Source of the DNA: Spirochaetales bacterium
GTDB lineage: Bacteria; Spirochaetota; Spirochaetia; UBA9216
DNA: 38,131 nucleotides
Direction of reading: 5' to 3'
NCBI GenBank assembly: GCA_016342585.1
Contig: JAEINK010000051.1
Location: forward strand, 1-38,131
Notes under the pieces: generated by a model
Seen by the model: the letters and a program-made list of their open reading frames with translations, nothing else
Told to the model about the DNA's origin: nothing
Databases searched by the model: none
Program-made: the position numbers and the translations under genes
Shown: in pieces, positions 1-9,707 of the stretch
How the letters are laid out: every line of letters begins with the position of its first letter
Position numbering within the stretch: the stretch's first letter is position 1

Positions 1-2
1 GT

Positions 3-3000
3 GGTCTTGATACTGGAACCGGAGACCTTGTTCTTTCAGGAGCGACCGATATTGTAGATGCAGATCGAACTTTGATTGTTAGTGGAAATGATCTTTATTT
101 CAATTCAGGAACTGTTGGTGGAAATACAGTTCTATCTGCAGATATAGATACACTAACCATCCACTTGATAACAAATACAGCAAGTCTTACCGTGAATGAG
201 ACTGATGGTATAATCCTTACTGATGTAGATACATTTGATGGAAATATAAGTATAACAGCTGCGTCTGGGGATATTGCCGTAGTAGATGTTGATGATTTAA
301 ACGGAGGAAACAGGGTAACCCTGGATTCTTTGGTTGGCGCTATAACAGACGGCGGCGGAGCATCCCCTTTAATCTTCGCTGCACAGGCAGAGTTGCTTGC
401 CCGTAGTGGAATAGGTTCGGGAGATGCACTTGAGACGGCAGTAGGAGATATTGCAGCTGAGATCGAGAACTCTGGGAATCTACAGATAGATAACACCGGA
501 GCCTTAACTGTTACAACAGTAGGAGGAACAACAGGAGTAGTCCTGACTGATTTTGATACAAATGATACAGGAGGCAGTGTAAATCTTACTGCTTCCGGAA
601 CAATAACAGTATCTTCTGTGGTGAACAATCAGGATGGCGGAAACATTTCTCTCGATGCTAACGGAGCTGCTTCCAGTCTTTTAGTTCAGGCAACTGTAGA
701 TGCTGTAGGAACTGGAAATGTTATACTGACAGGAGACAATGATCTTGGCTTCACCGCAGCAGGAGATGTGACAAGCGTAACTGGAAATATCTCATTGACC
801 GCAGATGCTGATAATGGCGGCCCCGCAAGCGGTACGCTGACTCTTGCTGACGGAGCTGTATTAAATGGAGGAAGTGGAACTGTAACCCTACTTGCAGATG
901 GGGATATAACCCTTGGTCGAATAGTAACAACAAATGTCGGCGTAATAGCAGTCAGCCTCACAAGCCGAGAGGGCTCTATTATTGATGGAGGAGATCTTGC
1001 CGGTGAAGATATAGATGCCGCTGGACGTCTTGTTATTGATGCAGTAACAGGAATAGGAACTGCCGGAGCGATAGACACTACGGTAGGTTCTATAGATTTG
1101 GATAATACAGGATCCAACAATATAGATATAAATGAAACCAATGCCCTTGATATACAGAAAATAACTCAGGGTGGAGCCGGAAGTGTAAATGTAGATGCTG
1201 GTGGAAATATCACAGTCCTTGTGGCCGGAACAGGAATCGTTTCAACTGGCGGTCAGATAGAGCTGGATGCGAATGGTGTTGGAATAGATATATCAGTAAA
1301 TGATGTTTTGACTTCTGCCGGTGGAGCCGTCAACGTGCTTGCCGATGATGCTGTAAGTTTCGGAGCCTCTGGAGATGTAACCTCTGGAGACGGAACGGTA
1401 ACGGTTGATGCCGGAACCGGAGCAATAACCATGGACAACAATACCCTTGTGAATGCCGGAGCTGGTTTTATAGATTTTGATGCGGCAGGTGATATAACCC
1501 TTGGTGGTCTTTTAACTACGAATGGAACAGTTACTTCCGTCAGCTTGACCTCGACGGCTGGAGGGGTTGTAGATGGAGGGGCTGCCGCAGTAGATGTAGT
1601 CTCTTCGGGGCGATTAGTAATAGATGCGGTAACCGGAATTGGAACTGCCGGAGCGATAGATACAACTGTAGCTTCGATAGCTCTTGATAATACAGGATCC
1701 AACAATATAGATATAAATGAAAGCAATGCGCTTGATATCCAGAACATAAATCAGGGTGGAGCCGGAAGTGTAAATGTAGATGCTGGCGGAAATATCACAG
1801 TCCTTGTGGCCGGAACAGGCCTGGTTTCAACCGGTGGTCTGATAGAACTCGATGCGAACGGAGCTGGAGTGGATATTGCTGTGAATCAGACAGTCGGAAC
1901 CGGTGGTGGAGCCTTGAACCTGCTTGCCGATGATGCTGTAAGTTTCGGAGCCTCTGGAGATGTAACCTCTGGAGACGGAAAGGTAACGGTTGATGCCGGA
2001 ACCGGAGCAATAACCATGGACAACAATACTCTTGTGAATGCCGGAGCTGGTCTTATAGATTTTGATGCGGCAGGTGATATAACCCTTGGCGGTCTTTTAA
2101 CTACGAATGGAACAGTTACTTCCGTCAGCTTGACCTCGACGGCTGGAGGGGTTGTAGATGGAGGGGCTGCCGCAGTAGATGTAGTCTCTTCGGGGCGATT
2201 AGTAATAGATGCGGTAACCGGAATTGGAACTGCCGGAGCGATAGATACAACTGTAGCTTCGATAGCTCTTGATAATACAGGATCCAACAATATAGATATA
2301 AATGAAAGCAATGCGCTTGATATCCAGAACATAAATCAGGGTGGAGCCGGAAGTGTAAATGTAGATGCTGGCGGAAACATCACAGTCCTTGTCGGTGGAA
2401 CAGGCCTGGTTTCAAACGGCGGTCAGATAGAACTCGATGCGAACGGAGCTGGAGTAGATATTGCTGTGAATCAGACAGTCGGAACCGGAGGCGGAGTCTT
2501 GAATCTGCTCGCTGATGATTCTGTAAGTTTCGGAGCCTCCGGAGATGTAACATCCGCAAATGGAACAGTGACTGTAGATGCGGGAACCGGTGCGATAACG
2601 ATGGCCGATGATGCACTGATTAATGCTGGAGCAGGTCTTATTGATTTTGATGCGGCAGGCGATATAACCCTCGGCGGCCTTTTTACTACGAATGGAACAG
2701 TAACCTCAATAACTATCAATACTCCTGCAGGAGTAATTGATGCCGGAGATAACTATATTGATGTCGCTTCTTCCGGCCGTCTTGTAATAGATGCCGTAAC
2801 AGGAATAGGTTCAGGCGGTACATTCACAGGCCTGGAAACGACAGTTGCTTCGATCGATCTGGATAATACAACAAGTGGAAACCTGTTTATCAATGAAACC
2901 GATACTCTAACTGTCATAAGGGCAGTCATTGCCGCCGGCGGTGGAGACCTTGCCATAAATGTGACCAATAATGATCTCGATATAAATGGTCCTGTTTCGA

Positions 3001-6000
3001 CTACAACAGGTGGTGATATAAGCCTGGCCACCGGTGACGGCACCATAAATATAGCCGCCGCCGTAGCAACAGCCGGCACGGGAACTATAAACATGACAGC
3101 CGGAGACTCTGGTTCGTCAAATGATAATGATTTGAATATCCAGACCACCGTAAATGGCGGTACAGGAAAGATAACCCTAACCTCCGATCGAAACGATGTA
3201 AACTTTACGGCTGCCGGTGATATTACGGCCACGGGTGGAGAGATCGAAGTAAATGCCGGTGCGGCTAATACGGGTCTTATCACTATGGCCGATGGTACAA
3301 TCCTGGATTGTGGTAATGGAATTATAGATCTCAATGCAACCGACGATATCAATCTTGGTCAGCTCATAACAACAAGCGTAAGCACAACAGCGGGTTCAGA
3401 AGCAGTTAATATAACAACATCCGGGGCCCTGCTTGATGGTGGGAATACGGGTGGTGAAGATGTACAGGCCGGAGGACGCCTGGCAATTTCAGCAGCCAAT
3501 GGAATCGGTGCGACAGATTGGCTTGAAACCGCGGTGGCTTCCGCGATTATCACTAATAGTTCTGGGAACCCTGTCAGGATCCTTGAAACCGATGATATCG
3601 ATTTTATAGGCTTCACCCAGACCACAGCCCTCTCTGAAATCGAATCCACCTCGGGCGATATCACAATCTCCGGAACATTCACATCCTCCGGATTGGGTTC
3701 GGTAGACATAACAGCCAGCGGACCTGGCAACATCACGGCGACCGCTCAGATAAACTCCGGAACAGGACCTATGCATCTGACCGGAACAACCATATCGATC
3801 GGTGCTTCGGGAGCGGCGGCGGACCTTCTGACTGAGGATGGGATTATCACACTGACCGGAGACATGGAACTAATAGAAGATGTTCTGATAGACACTACCG
3901 GCAGCGGTGTCGGCTCGGGAGCAGCTTTTTCCATCTCTGGGGCAGTAGATGATGACCTGGCCGCAACGGAATGGGATTTGGAGATCACGACCACTTCGGA
4001 TGTCTCTGTACAGAATCTCGCCGGAACTGTAACGTTCGACGATGTCCTTGGAGGTTTGAGAAAGGTAAACTCCTTGACAATCACAGCAGATTCAGTGACC
4101 TTGAATGGTATAGGAGATTCAGGAAATGCGGGAACACAAGGCAATGTAACTGTCGAGACCTATAATTGGATTATCCTTGAGAGTACCCTTGGCGGGTATT
4201 ATCGCTCGACTCTGGAACAATCCTATATCAGTCGGAACCAGGCTGTGGCCATTCAGAATATAACAGCCGATCTGGACTTTGGTTCAGATGGCGGGCTTTC
4301 ACCTCAGGTATTGTTTAACGAACTCTATGTCGATTTTGATCCGGATTATACGATCACCTTTATCTCGGACATTGCGACCAATGAACGGGTTGTCTTTTAT
4401 CGGGGAACACTGACTCCAGGTGTTTTTCACTTTTTCACCGATGCGGATAATGACGGCGGTGGTGATATGGTTATTTATGGTGGTGATTTTGGTGCCGGAA
4501 CCTACAGTGACTACGATGAGGACCTCGATATTACGGATGGCTCAAATGAAGCCTTTGTCTTTGAAACCTCAACAGCCTTCCTGAGAACACCCCTTGTGGA
4601 AAAGGATGCCCGGTTTGGTGATCTCGCTGGATCTACCCTGGCCATCGGAAAAGCTAACGGGGCGATTGATTCTATAGGAACTGGAAACTTTTATGTTAAT
4701 GGCACAGATCTGATAGGTTCATCCGACTGGAGCCTCTATGTAAAGGATCTCTCCACCTCAAATCCGCTGGGTTATAATGACGGCGGATCATACGATGATT
4801 CCTTTACCAGGGGAACCATCCATAACCTCGTTTTCAACGCTACGGTAACCAACTGTTCAACAGTTATCGGAGGAAATATAGGAGCTTCCGAAGTTGTAAC
4901 AGCCGGAACGGATGATAACAATGTGGTAATCGATGGCGGAAACAACCAGGAGTATCTCCCGGCTAGTCAGGTGGGATGGGATTTTGACAGACCGGAAGTG
5001 GCCACCTTTGAAACAGTTTTTGATGACATAATCCGGGTGACCTTCTCCGAGCCCATGGAAAACTCAAATAACCAGATCTCCGCAGCGGTGGCTAACTTCA
5101 GGACAAATGGTGGGACTATCCCCTTCACCGAAACCTATATAGACGACGACGCGACACCGGATGCTCCCCCCTACAACTTCACAACCACAGACGGTGAGGG
5201 CGATCTTTCTACCTTCTATCTCTATGTACCGAGAGCTACATTAACCTGGAATACCGATGCGACCGGGACGACCTATGGTGATGCGGATAATGGCAGTACC
5301 GACAGGGATGGAAATCATCAGACCTCGATCCCCGACCTCTCCTTCCTCAAGGGAGTTTTCTTTGATGCGGGCGGACACAACCCGGTGCGAAACTATAATG
5401 AGAATGGAGCTGACATCTGTGATGGAACAGGGCCAGAAACCTTTATCGATTCGTCCAGTCCAGTCCTCATTGCTGTAGCTGCCGGAAGGGCGGATCATGA
5501 CCCTGCCGCTTCCGATGAACCTTATGATGCCCATAACTTCCTGCACCTCCGGTATTCCGAAAAGGTGAATATCGGAACCGAGGCCGACTACCAGATCGGT
5601 GCCGCAACGCCCGTAGAAAACGGAAGGGCTAATGAAACTTTTGACGCCGACGGTGAACATGGTGCCCACATTTATCAGAATGGAACCGATGTTGAAGTTG
5701 TGGGATTCTTCACCTACCCCGGTGTCTTTAATTCGGGCAGCCGGGATGCGGACCCGGCCGTTACATCGATCTATCGCGGCGGTCCGGAAAATCCTTCCGG
5801 GGATTATGGTCTGACCCTCTATCTTGCCGGATGGAGAAGTGATGCCTCATCCCTCTGGACCGGGTATCTGGGTGATCCTTCCCAGACTATCGAGAATCAT
5901 ATTCCCAATACGGATGCCTCTATCGGAACCCTTTCAGCAGCCGTAGTAGAAAATACAAGAATTACCGATGCTTCCGGGAATGCACAGGAACCTTCGTCGG

Positions 6001-7802
6001 AACCTTTCAGGACATCTTCAGATTCGGTGGCAGATCCAATTATCATTGATGATATATCCAATATGGCCCCGGGAGTTGCTTCCGGGACAATAGCCATGCC
6101 GGGAACCCATCTGGAGAGATGGGATGTTGAATGTCCCTATTTCGCTGACTATTCGGTTGGAATTTCCGGTTGGTACGAGGTCCTCCTGCGGGATGGTAAT
6201 GTGGATGGCTTTGTGGATTCACTGGATATTCATATTCAGGACAACTATGCCTCCAACAGATCGGCCCCGGATGGATCCTGGGATTCTGAGGGTGATCACC
6301 CCCAGGCTACTTCCGATTCGGCAGCACCAAATCACCCCTGGGGTATTCGTGATGAAACCGTCCAGGCGACGATTGGCAATGATCCCACACCCATTCTGGT
6401 TGAGGAGGTTGGAATTTCCACCCCGGTGAATATCCCTTCCGCTGTTTTCAACACGGTGGTAAACCAGAACCTTTTTGATCCTGTCGAGAATGGCGGTGAT
6501 ACGGAGGTCAATCGGGATTCTGACTCTTACTTTTCCATTGAGTTTGATGCGGCGGCCCTGCAGTGGGATCTTACCATCGAGCTCTACCTGGAATATGACG
6601 CCTCGGTTGGACTCTTTACAGACCTGGCCGGAAATCTCATCCCGTCCAGTTCCGATATCGTCCTCGCTATCGAGCGGATTCTCCCGACCTTCCAGATTAC
6701 GATAATAGGAGTGGACACAAATAAGATCTATGTGCGTTTTTCGGAACAGTTATACAGGGAAGATGGTTCAACTCCTGAAGCCAGTGATTTCGAGGTTTCA
6801 GACGGGTATACAATCGACAGTATCGAGAAGCTGACCGATACGGGTGATAACTCCATCCGTGATGCCTTCTTCTATCTGGACAGTAATATCGATGAGGAGT
6901 TCGCCTTTTCAGGAACCATTGGTCCTGCGGATAATTCCAACCCGAACCCGAGCATCAACACATTCCTGAAGGATCAGGTGGATAACTTCATGTCATCCGA
7001 TGAGATCCATAAGATCACCGATATCGGTATCGGTGTTGTTGAACCAGTCTATGCGGATGATGGTATCAATTCAGACGATGCACAGGGGGGGATCAGTCCA
7101 TCACTCAAGGTTTTTGACGGGACAGGCCGTCTACTCGATCGGGATATTACCCTGGAATCGACCATCAATGTGCCATCGGCCACGACTCAGCCCATCCGCC
7201 TTTTCTATGATGTGGATGTCCCCGATACGATGAAGTTTTTCGGGGAGGATATTCTCGAGACAAATTTCTGGATGCCCAAGGCGATATCCGGTCTTCAGGT
7301 TGAGGCCAATGATGAGGCCAGAACCGTGCCGCCCTTCAGATCAACCGGGGCCATTCGGGATTTTCTCTTGCCTGCCGATGACAGTGAGATTAAGACAGGG
7401 GCAGATGTTGAGTTCATCCTTACCCTGGGGGACCTTATCTGTGCACGGCTCACCGATCCCTCGGATCCCCGCTCCCTGGCACCCTGGTCCTTCTCGATCG
7501 ATGAGCTTGTTGCCCAGAGCGGCGGTGTGACTATCGTCAATAATGTGATCAACCCGAACGAGTCAGAGGAGGCGACCCTCTTCTATGAACTCGCAGAGGC
7601 CGGTATGGTGACGATCAATGTATTCAATCTTGCGGGGGATCTTGTCGATACGATCTTCAGGGGGCGGCAGGGTACCGGTTCCTACACCTTTCATTGGGGA
7701 GGGAAAAATCACAGTGGAGATACTGTAGCCAGGGGTGTTTACCTCATCCGTCTGGTAGCTCCGGGGGTCGATGAGTTCCGTAAGGTTCTGGTTGTGAAAT
7801 AG
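3..7802 (+). CDS. Giant secreted repeat protein (FHA-like beta repeats, Ig-like domains, FlgD-type C-terminus), 5' partial
   Basis: The reading frame is open from base 3 with no start or signal peptide, so the N-terminus lies before the window. About 2599 residues are visible. Residues 1 to about 1300 are Gly/Asp/Asn/Thr-rich short beta-strand repeats with phrases such as GDITLGGLLTTNGTV, typical of filamentous-haemagglutinin-like beta-helix adhesins. They include 195-residue tandem units. From about base 5026 three Ig-like modules are suggested by the motifs VTFSEPMENS, LRYSEKV and VRFSEQL (Big_5/SbsA-type strand). The last 85 residues (INVFNLAGDLV, then GVYLIRLVAPG, ending KVLVVK) resemble the FlgD Ig-like or type IX secretion-like C-terminal domain. 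The likely role is a surface or exported adhesin or matrix protein; this is inferred, and no enzymatic motif was seen. The DNA of the repeat part is more A/T-rich at third codon positions than the C-terminal half. The gene is convergent with the lipoprotein gene at 8030. Confidence 0.85.
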   Translation, partial: GLDTGTGDLVLSGATDIVDADRTLIVSGNDLYFNSGTVGGNTVLSADIDTLTIHLITNTASLTVNETDGIILTDVDTFDGNISITAASGDIAVVDVDDLNGGNRVTLDSLVGAITDGGGASPLIFAAQAELLARSGIGSGDALETAVGDIAAEIENSGNLQIDNTGALTVTTVGGTTGVVLTDFDTNDTGGSVNLTASGTITVSSVVNNQDGGNISLDANGAASSLLVQATVDAVGTGNVILTGDNDLGFTAAGDVTSVTGNISLTADADNGGPASGTLTLADGAVLNGGSGTVTLLADGDITLGRIVTTNVGVIAVSLTSREGSIIDGGDLAGEDIDAAGRLVIDAVTGIGTAGAIDTTVGSIDLDNTGSNNIDINETNALDIQKITQGGAGSVNVDAGGNITVLVAGTGIVSTGGQIELDANGVGIDISVNDVLTSAGGAVNVLADDAVSFGASGDVTSGDGTVTVDAGTGAITMDNNTLVNAGAGFIDFDAAGDITLGGLLTTNGTVTSVSLTSTAGGVVDGGAAAVDVVSSGRLVIDAVTGIGTAGAIDTTVASIALDNTGSNNIDINESNALDIQNINQGGAGSVNVDAGGNITVLVAGTGLVSTGGLIELDANGAGVDIAVNQTVGTGGGALNLLADDAVSFGASGDVTSGDGKVTVDAGTGAITMDNNTLVNAGAGLIDFDAAGDITLGGLLTTNGTVTSVSLTSTAGGVVDGGAAAVDVVSSGRLVIDAVTGIGTAGAIDTTVASIALDNTGSNNIDINESNALDIQNINQGGAGSVNVDAGGNITVLVGGTGLVSNGGQIELDANGAGVDIAVNQTVGTGGGVLNLLADDSVSFGASGDVTSANGTVTVDAGTGAITMADDALINAGAGLIDFDAAGDITLGGLFTTNGTVTSITINTPAGVIDAGDNYIDVASSGRLVIDAVTGIGSGGTFTGLETTVASIDLDNTTSGNLFINETDTLTVIRAVIAAGGGDLAINVTNNDLDINGPVSTTTGGDISLATGDGTINIAAAVATAGTGTINMTAGDSGSSNDNDLNIQTTVNGGTGKITLTSDRNDVNFTAAGDITATGGEIEVNAGAANTGLITMADGTILDCGNGIIDLNATDDINLGQLITTSVSTTAGSEAVNITTSGALLDGGNTGGEDVQAGGRLAISAANGIGATDWLETAVASAIITNSSGNPVRILETDDIDFIGFTQTTALSEIESTSGDITISGTFTSSGLGSVDITASGPGNITATAQINSGTGPMHLTGTTISIGASGAAADLLTEDGIITLTGDMELIEDVLIDTTGSGVGSGAAFSISGAVDDDLAATEWDLEITTTSDVSVQNLAGTVTFDDVLGGLRKVNSLTITADSVTLNGIGDSGNAGTQGNVTVETYNWIILESTLGGYYRSTLEQSYISRNQAVAIQNITADLDFGSDGGLSPQVLFNELYVDFDPDYTITFISDIATNERVVFYRGTLTPGVFHFFTDADNDGGGDMVIYGGDFGAGTYSDYDEDLDITDGSNEAFVFETSTAFLRTPLVEKDARFGDLAGSTLAIGKANGAIDSIGTGNFYVNGTDLIGSSDWSLYVKDLSTSNPLGYNDGGSYDDSFTRGTIHNLVFNATVTNCSTVIGGNIGASEVVTAGTDDNNVVIDGGNNQEYLPASQVGWDFDRPEVATFETVFDDIIRVTFSEPMENSNNQISAAVANFRTNGGTIPFTETYIDDDATPDAPPYNFTTTDGEGDLSTFYLYVPRATLTWNTDATGTTYGDADNGSTDRDGNHQTSIPDLSFLKGVFFDAGGHNPVRNYNENGADICDGTGPETFIDSSSPVLIAVAAGRADHDPAASDEPYDAHNFLHLRYSEKVNIGTEADYQIGAATPVENGRANETFDADGEHGAHIYQNGTDVEVVGFFTYPGVFNSGSRDADPAVTSIYRGGPENPSGDYGLTLYLAGWRSDASSLWTGYLGDPSQTIENHIPNTDASIGTLSAAVVENTRITDASGNAQEPSSEPFRTSSDSVADPIIIDDISNMAPGVASGTIAMPGTHLERWDVECPYFADYSVGISGWYEVLLRDGNVDGFVDSLDIHIQDNYASNRSAPDGSWDSEGDHPQATSDSAAPNHPWGIRDETVQATIGNDPTPILVEEVGISTPVNIPSAVFNTVVNQNLFDPVENGGDTEVNRDSDSYFSIEFDAAALQWDLTIELYLEYDASVGLFTDLAGNLIPSSSDIVLAIERILPTFQITIIGVDTNKIYVRFSEQLYREDGSTPEASDFEVSDGYTIDSIEKLTDTGDNSIRDAFFYLDSNIDEEFAFSGTIGPADNSNPNPSINTFLKDQVDNFMSSDEIHKITDIGIGVVEPVYADDGINSDDAQGGISPSLKVFDGTGRLLDRDITLESTINVPSATTQPIRLFYDVDVPDTMKFFGEDILETNFWMPKAISGLQVEANDEARTVPPFRSTGAIRDFLLPADDSEIKTGADVEFILTLGDLICARLTDPSDPRSLAPWSFSIDELVAQSGGVTIVNNVINPNESEEATLFYELAEAGMVTINVFNLAGDLVDTIFRGRQGTGSYTFHWGGKNHSGDTVARGVYLIRLVAPGVDEFRKVLVVK
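1171..2922 (+). repeat. Three in-frame 585-bp (195-codon) tandem repeat units
   Basis: The phrase gtggagccggaagtgtaaat recurs at 1171, 1756 and 2341, exactly 585 bp apart. The RLVIDAVTGIG codons recur at about 1026, 1611, 2196 and 2778, giving spacings of 585, 585 and 582. Units 1171-1755 and 1756-2340 are nearly identical: by eye about four differences over some 450 bp from 1341 against 1926. Unit 2341-2922 is more diverged in its second half. A degenerate older copy precedes at about 586-1170. Confidence 0.95.
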
Positions 7803-7876
7803 GAATTCAGGCTTTATGCCCGGCTGTAAGCCGCGGTCTTGGGCCTGATTTGTACTCTTGTGGTGATTTTTTAAGG

Positions 7877-7895
7877 AAGGGGAGGGTCTCCCCTT
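7877..7895. terminator. Perfect hairpin between convergent genes, weak terminator candidate
   Basis: An 8-bp perfect inverted repeat (aaggggag, loop ggt, ctcccctt) lies 75 bp after the giant gene's stop. It is between two convergent genes, where a terminator is expected. No run of T follows on either strand, so intrinsic termination is doubtful. The rest of 7803-8029 shows only a further short GC palindrome near 7949. Confidence 0.3.
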
Positions 7896-8029
7896 CGTTC
7901 CAGCCTGCCTCTTTCCGTGCCGCTCTTCCGGTTCACTGCCGTTCCACCGGGCGGCCCGGGGCATGCTTCCACTAACCCCTCGATTCAGTTCTTTATAAAT
8001 AAGATGATACTTTTTTTCTTTCCTCTGGT

Positions 8030-9217
8030 TTAAGAGTCGTAGGTCCAGGTAAGTTCCGGAGAGCTGATAAGGATGGAACCGGCCGTATTGTCATTGGCTG
8101 AGTTCCAGTTGGTAGGGACAATGCTCAAGGTCATTATCGAGGCGGATGTATCCGCCGGGGTGTATATCTGAACCCTTTCGGAGTTTGAATAGGAGACACT
8201 GACCTTCGTCCAGGTGCTGGCGGTTATTGCAGATATATCGATGTTGCGGCCTGAATAACTGGCAGAGGCGGTGGTGTTAATCCCCATGGTTAACCCCTCG
8301 GCTTGAAACCGGTTGTGAACCTGGGGTGTCACCTGGTCAGCTGCCTCTTTCTTCACATAGAGGGAGAAGGTGTAGGTTCCTCCCGAAAGGAGATCCGGCC
8401 GGTCCGGAGAGCTGAATGGTATATCCAGGAAGAGGGTGTTCGTCCTGTCGACCCGGGTCATCCTGAGGTTGTCCATATATCCCTCCTGACCGCTGTTCCC
8501 CACCGACCAGCCAATCGTAAAATAACCACTTTCTGTTGTGGTAAAGGCGGGTGCGTTTTTATCAACCTCTACGGGAAAATCGATAATCACCGTGTTTCCA
8601 TAGCCTAACAGCACGGGGGACCAGGAATAGGCGGGTGTTTCACTTGCCAGATTGTAGTAATACTCAAAGTTCATATTATCAAGTTCATCCGTTCCGGGGG
8701 ATAATTTCAGATCGAAGCGCAGGGAGTACTGCACATCCGGAAGTAAAAAAGCAGATGTATCGAGTTTCACCAGAGAGCTGGCCGAATGGGAGTAATCGAG
8801 GACCCTGCCCTCTATCACAGCAGGATCCGTAGCAGCATCCCAGGTGATTTCCGCTGTTGCTCCCTCTTCACTCCAACCGCTTGTCAGGGGGTCCTCTTCA
8901 AAGTCCCCATTGGGAACCAGGTTTGGAATTTCCAGCCGGTAGATGGCGGCATCGGCCGGAAGGTTAACGATCGAACCAGCGGCGGTTTCAGAAACCGGCT
9001 CAAAAATCATGTACTCGACACCATCGGTCACCTCTTCCGCCGCCCTCTCTTCAAGCCAGCGCTGCTCCCCATCATCATTTCCCGTGGTGGGAAAGTCCTG
9101 ATCAATAATGAAATTCACATCTTCATATTCCGAAAAGTCCACCGGCTCCACGCAGGAGGCCAGGAGAATAATTGAGATAAGCAGTAATAAGAGAAGGGCT
9201 TTCTTAATATTTATCAT
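8030..9217 (-). CDS. Lipoprotein with carbohydrate-binding-like (jelly-roll) modules
   Basis: The start is placed at the ATG at 9217, giving a protein that begins MINIKKALLLLLL and reaches a lipobox LLASC with Cys22. A longer frame adds 28 residues before the signal peptide and is unlikely. The mature protein should be anchored in a membrane. After an acidic linker, the segment starting IPNLVPNGDFEE (about residues 100-240) has the NGDFE...GW opening typical of CBM4/9-like beta-sandwich modules. A second similar beta-rich module follows to the end. There is no catalytic motif. The role is probably glycan or ligand binding at the surface; this is inference from fold-like signatures. It has its own promoter with a -10 box 9 nt before the ATG and no Shine-Dalgarno. 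It is convergent with the giant adhesin-like gene, and a functional link is possible but not shown. Confidence 0.75.
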   Translation of the reverse strand: MINIKKALLLLLLISIILLASCVEPVDFSEYEDVNFIIDQDFPTTGNDDGEQRWLEERAAEEVTDGVEYMIFEPVSETAAGSIVNLPADAAIYRLEIPNLVPNGDFEEDPLTSGWSEEGATAEITWDAATDPAVIEGRVLDYSHSASSLVKLDTSAFLLPDVQYSLRFDLKLSPGTDELDNMNFEYYYNLASETPAYSWSPVLLGYGNTVIIDFPVEVDKNAPAFTTTESGYFTIGWSVGNSGQEGYMDNLRMTRVDRTNTLFLDIPFSSPDRPDLLSGGTYTFSLYVKKEAADQVTPQVHNRFQAEGLTMGINTTASASYSGRNIDISAITASTWTKVSVSYSNSERVQIYTPADTSASIMTLSIVPTNWNSANDNTAGSILISSPELTWTYDS

Positions 9218-9226
9218 GACGTTTTT

Positions 9227-9255
9227 AATATACACCCTTTTCCGCAAAATGTCTA
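9227..9255 (-). promoter_or_regulatory. Promoter of the 8030-9217 lipoprotein gene (leaderless type)
   Basis: On the minus strand, TAGACA (9250-9255), a 17-bp spacer and TATATT (9227-9232) form a good sigma-70-type promoter. Only 9 nt separate the -10 box from the ATG, so the transcript would start within about 2 nt of the start codon. Confidence 0.55.
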
Positions 9256-9335
9256 AAAGGGGAATTTGTAACCAGTATTTCTCTCTTTTATTAGAGGGCA
9301 TAAACTGTTAGAATCCGGTTACAGGGGGGGTAAAG

Positions 9336-9656
9336 GTGGCCGCTGATCCATTTCCACACCGGACCTTTTATACATTGATAAAAACTCTCGATCCTTTGAA
9401 GGTCCAGAGCCGGTTGATGAATGCGTCGGATAAGGAGCTCTTTTTTGCTCTTTTTTACCTTGGTGCTGATGAGCGGCGGGATGTCCTTTCCCGGCTCTCC
9501 CGGACCAAGGCGGAGCGGCTGCGGGGGGTTCTCCTGCGGGGCGGGCGATTCGGGCAGGAGGAGTACAGAGCCGCTGTAAACCATTTGAATCTTCACCTCT
9601 CGGGGGATAAACCCCTGCCTTCCTTAAAAACCTACTATCGCCCCGGCCGGGGCTGA
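9336..9656 (+). CDS. Small FliG-like helical protein
   Basis: This 106-residue frame starts with GTG, preceded by a G-run (9323-9330) at good Shine-Dalgarno spacing; no ATG is available. The protein is helical and charged, with the segment MNASDKELFFALFYLGADER followed by VLSRLSRTKAERLRG. This resembles the armadillo-like FliG segment in which a 'dLalALfgl..e.r..il..mS.r.ae.l' pattern occurs. Full FliG is more than 300 residues, so this is a short orphan version at best. No flagellar genes lie nearby. It could act as a scaffold or be unrelated; the FliG resemblance is pattern-based. The glycosyltransferase gene follows 51 bp downstream behind its own promoter. Confidence 0.6.
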   Translation: MAADPFPHRTFYTLIKTLDPLKVQSRLMNASDKELFFALFYLGADERRDVLSRLSRTKAERLRGVLLRGGRFGQEEYRAAVNHLNLHLSGDKPLPSLKTYYRPGRG

Positions 9657-9672
9657 ACCATAAAAATCCCCC

Positions 9673-9701
9673 TTGCAAACACCCGGGCCCGGGAGTATCC
9701 T
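9673..9701 (+). promoter_or_regulatory. Promoter of the GT2 gene with palindrome in the spacer
   Basis: TTGCAA (9673-9678), a 17-bp spacer and TATCCT (9696-9701) lie 6 nt before the ATG at 9708. The spacer contains the perfect 12-bp palindrome cccgggcccggg (9682-9693). A ggag at 9692-9695 could serve as a distant Shine-Dalgarno if transcription starts further upstream. Confidence 0.4.
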
Positions 9702-9707
9702 TTAGTT

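Noticed and set aside
1253..2332. Two almost identical minus-strand frames of 148-164 codons over the repeats
   Set aside because: They are shadows of the coding repeats: same period, no ribosome site, implausible Pro/Ala/Ser-rich products.
1171..2922. CRISPR-like or satellite array
   Set aside because: Units are 585 bp, in frame with one long gene, contiguous without spacers, and encode beta-repeat protein.
9218..9301. 28-residue N-terminal extension of the 8030 lipoprotein
   Set aside because: It would put a charged stretch before the signal peptide, and the promoter's -10 box lies inside it.
9291..9678. Minus-strand frames of 101 and 119 codons opposite the FliG-like gene
   Set aside because: No ribosome site or promoter, low-complexity composition, and the plus-strand frame has the GTG with a strong G-rich ribosome site.
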